Below, piece by piece: positions 5,761 to 5,879 of a stretch of 5,879 nt of DNA. This DNA comes from CAYLNM01 sp964385045 (GTDB lineage: Bacteria; Planctomycetota; Phycisphaerae; Phycisphaerales; SM1A02): NCBI GenBank assembly GCA_964385045.1, contig CAYLNM010000215.1, positions 1 to 5,879 of the forward strand. Reading direction: 5' to 3'. The stretch's first letter is position 1, and each line of letters begins with the position of its first letter. Made by a program: the position numbers and the translations under genes. The notes below the pieces were generated by a model. That model did no database searches. It worked only from the letters and a program-made list of their open reading frames with translations, and was not told the origin of the DNA.

Positions 5761-5879
5761 TGCCGCGGGATGGCGGAGTGCGGCGCGAGGCGGCGGGTGC
5801 CGCGGCGTGCGGCGCGCGGGTGGCGGGATGCGGCGGCGTGCCGCGGGGTGCGGCGGAGACGGCGGTGTGCGGCGGTGTG
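5761..5879 (+). repeat. Degenerate G-rich repeat with about 10-bp spacing, running to the window edge
   Basis: The heptamer TGCSGCG (S = C or G) begins at 5761, 5779, 5798, 5808, 5829, 5839, 5849 and 5868. The steps are 18, 19, 10, 21, 10, 10 and 19, all near one or two turns of a 10-bp unit. Weaker copies (TGGCGG-like at 5771 and 5821) fill some of the double steps. No coding frame with sensible protein content is seen. The array may continue to the right. Confidence 0.6.

Noticed and set aside
5761..5879. CRISPR array
   Set aside because: Units are about 10 bases and degenerate, with no long repeats and no unique spacers of constant length.

Overview
The window is very GC-rich bacterial DNA in which every supportable gene lies on the minus strand. 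Read in the direction of transcription (high to low coordinates) there are four: a DUF4026/DUF2314-type protein (5717-4200), a small tail-anchored DUF2007-like protein (4203-3442), carA, the glutaminase subunit of carbamoyl-phosphate synthetase (3293-2058), and the N-terminal 480 residues of an exported TPR/coiled-coil protein with a secretin-type N-domain that runs off the left edge (1441-1). The extreme G+C, the export protein with its YDIRDL motif and Gly-rich run, and the mostly Shine-Dalgarno-less starts fit a planctomycete, perhaps of the Phycisphaerae. This is an inference from style, not a proven assignment.

Layout. 5730-5879 is non-coding and made of a degenerate G-rich repeat with about 10-bp spacing. 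A -10-like TAGACT lies six bases before the ATG at 5717, so that mRNA may be leaderless. The first two genes overlap by four bases (ATGA) and form a translationally coupled pair. The second protein has a Pro-rich N-terminus, a DUF2007-like domain, a low-complexity linker made of Ser-Thr and Ala-Pro dipeptides, and a single C-terminal membrane helix. A 148-base gap then holds a possible hairpin, a 6-bp-arm palindrome and a good -35/-10 pair (17-bp spacer) ending eight bases before the carA ATG. After carA comes a 616-base gap without a convincing gene. It holds three exact copies of a G-rich decamer, several small hairpins and a candidate promoter for the exported protein.

Function. carA is the only enzyme of known pathway here: it supplies ammonia from glutamine for carbamoyl phosphate in arginine and pyrimidine synthesis, and carB must be elsewhere. 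The exported protein is probably part of, or related to, a type II/type IV-pilus-like secretin system. The DUF4026/DUF2314 plus DUF2007 pair has no known function. It is the most plausible place for new biology, but the sequence does not show what it does. I see no RNA genes, mobile elements, CRISPR arrays or origin.
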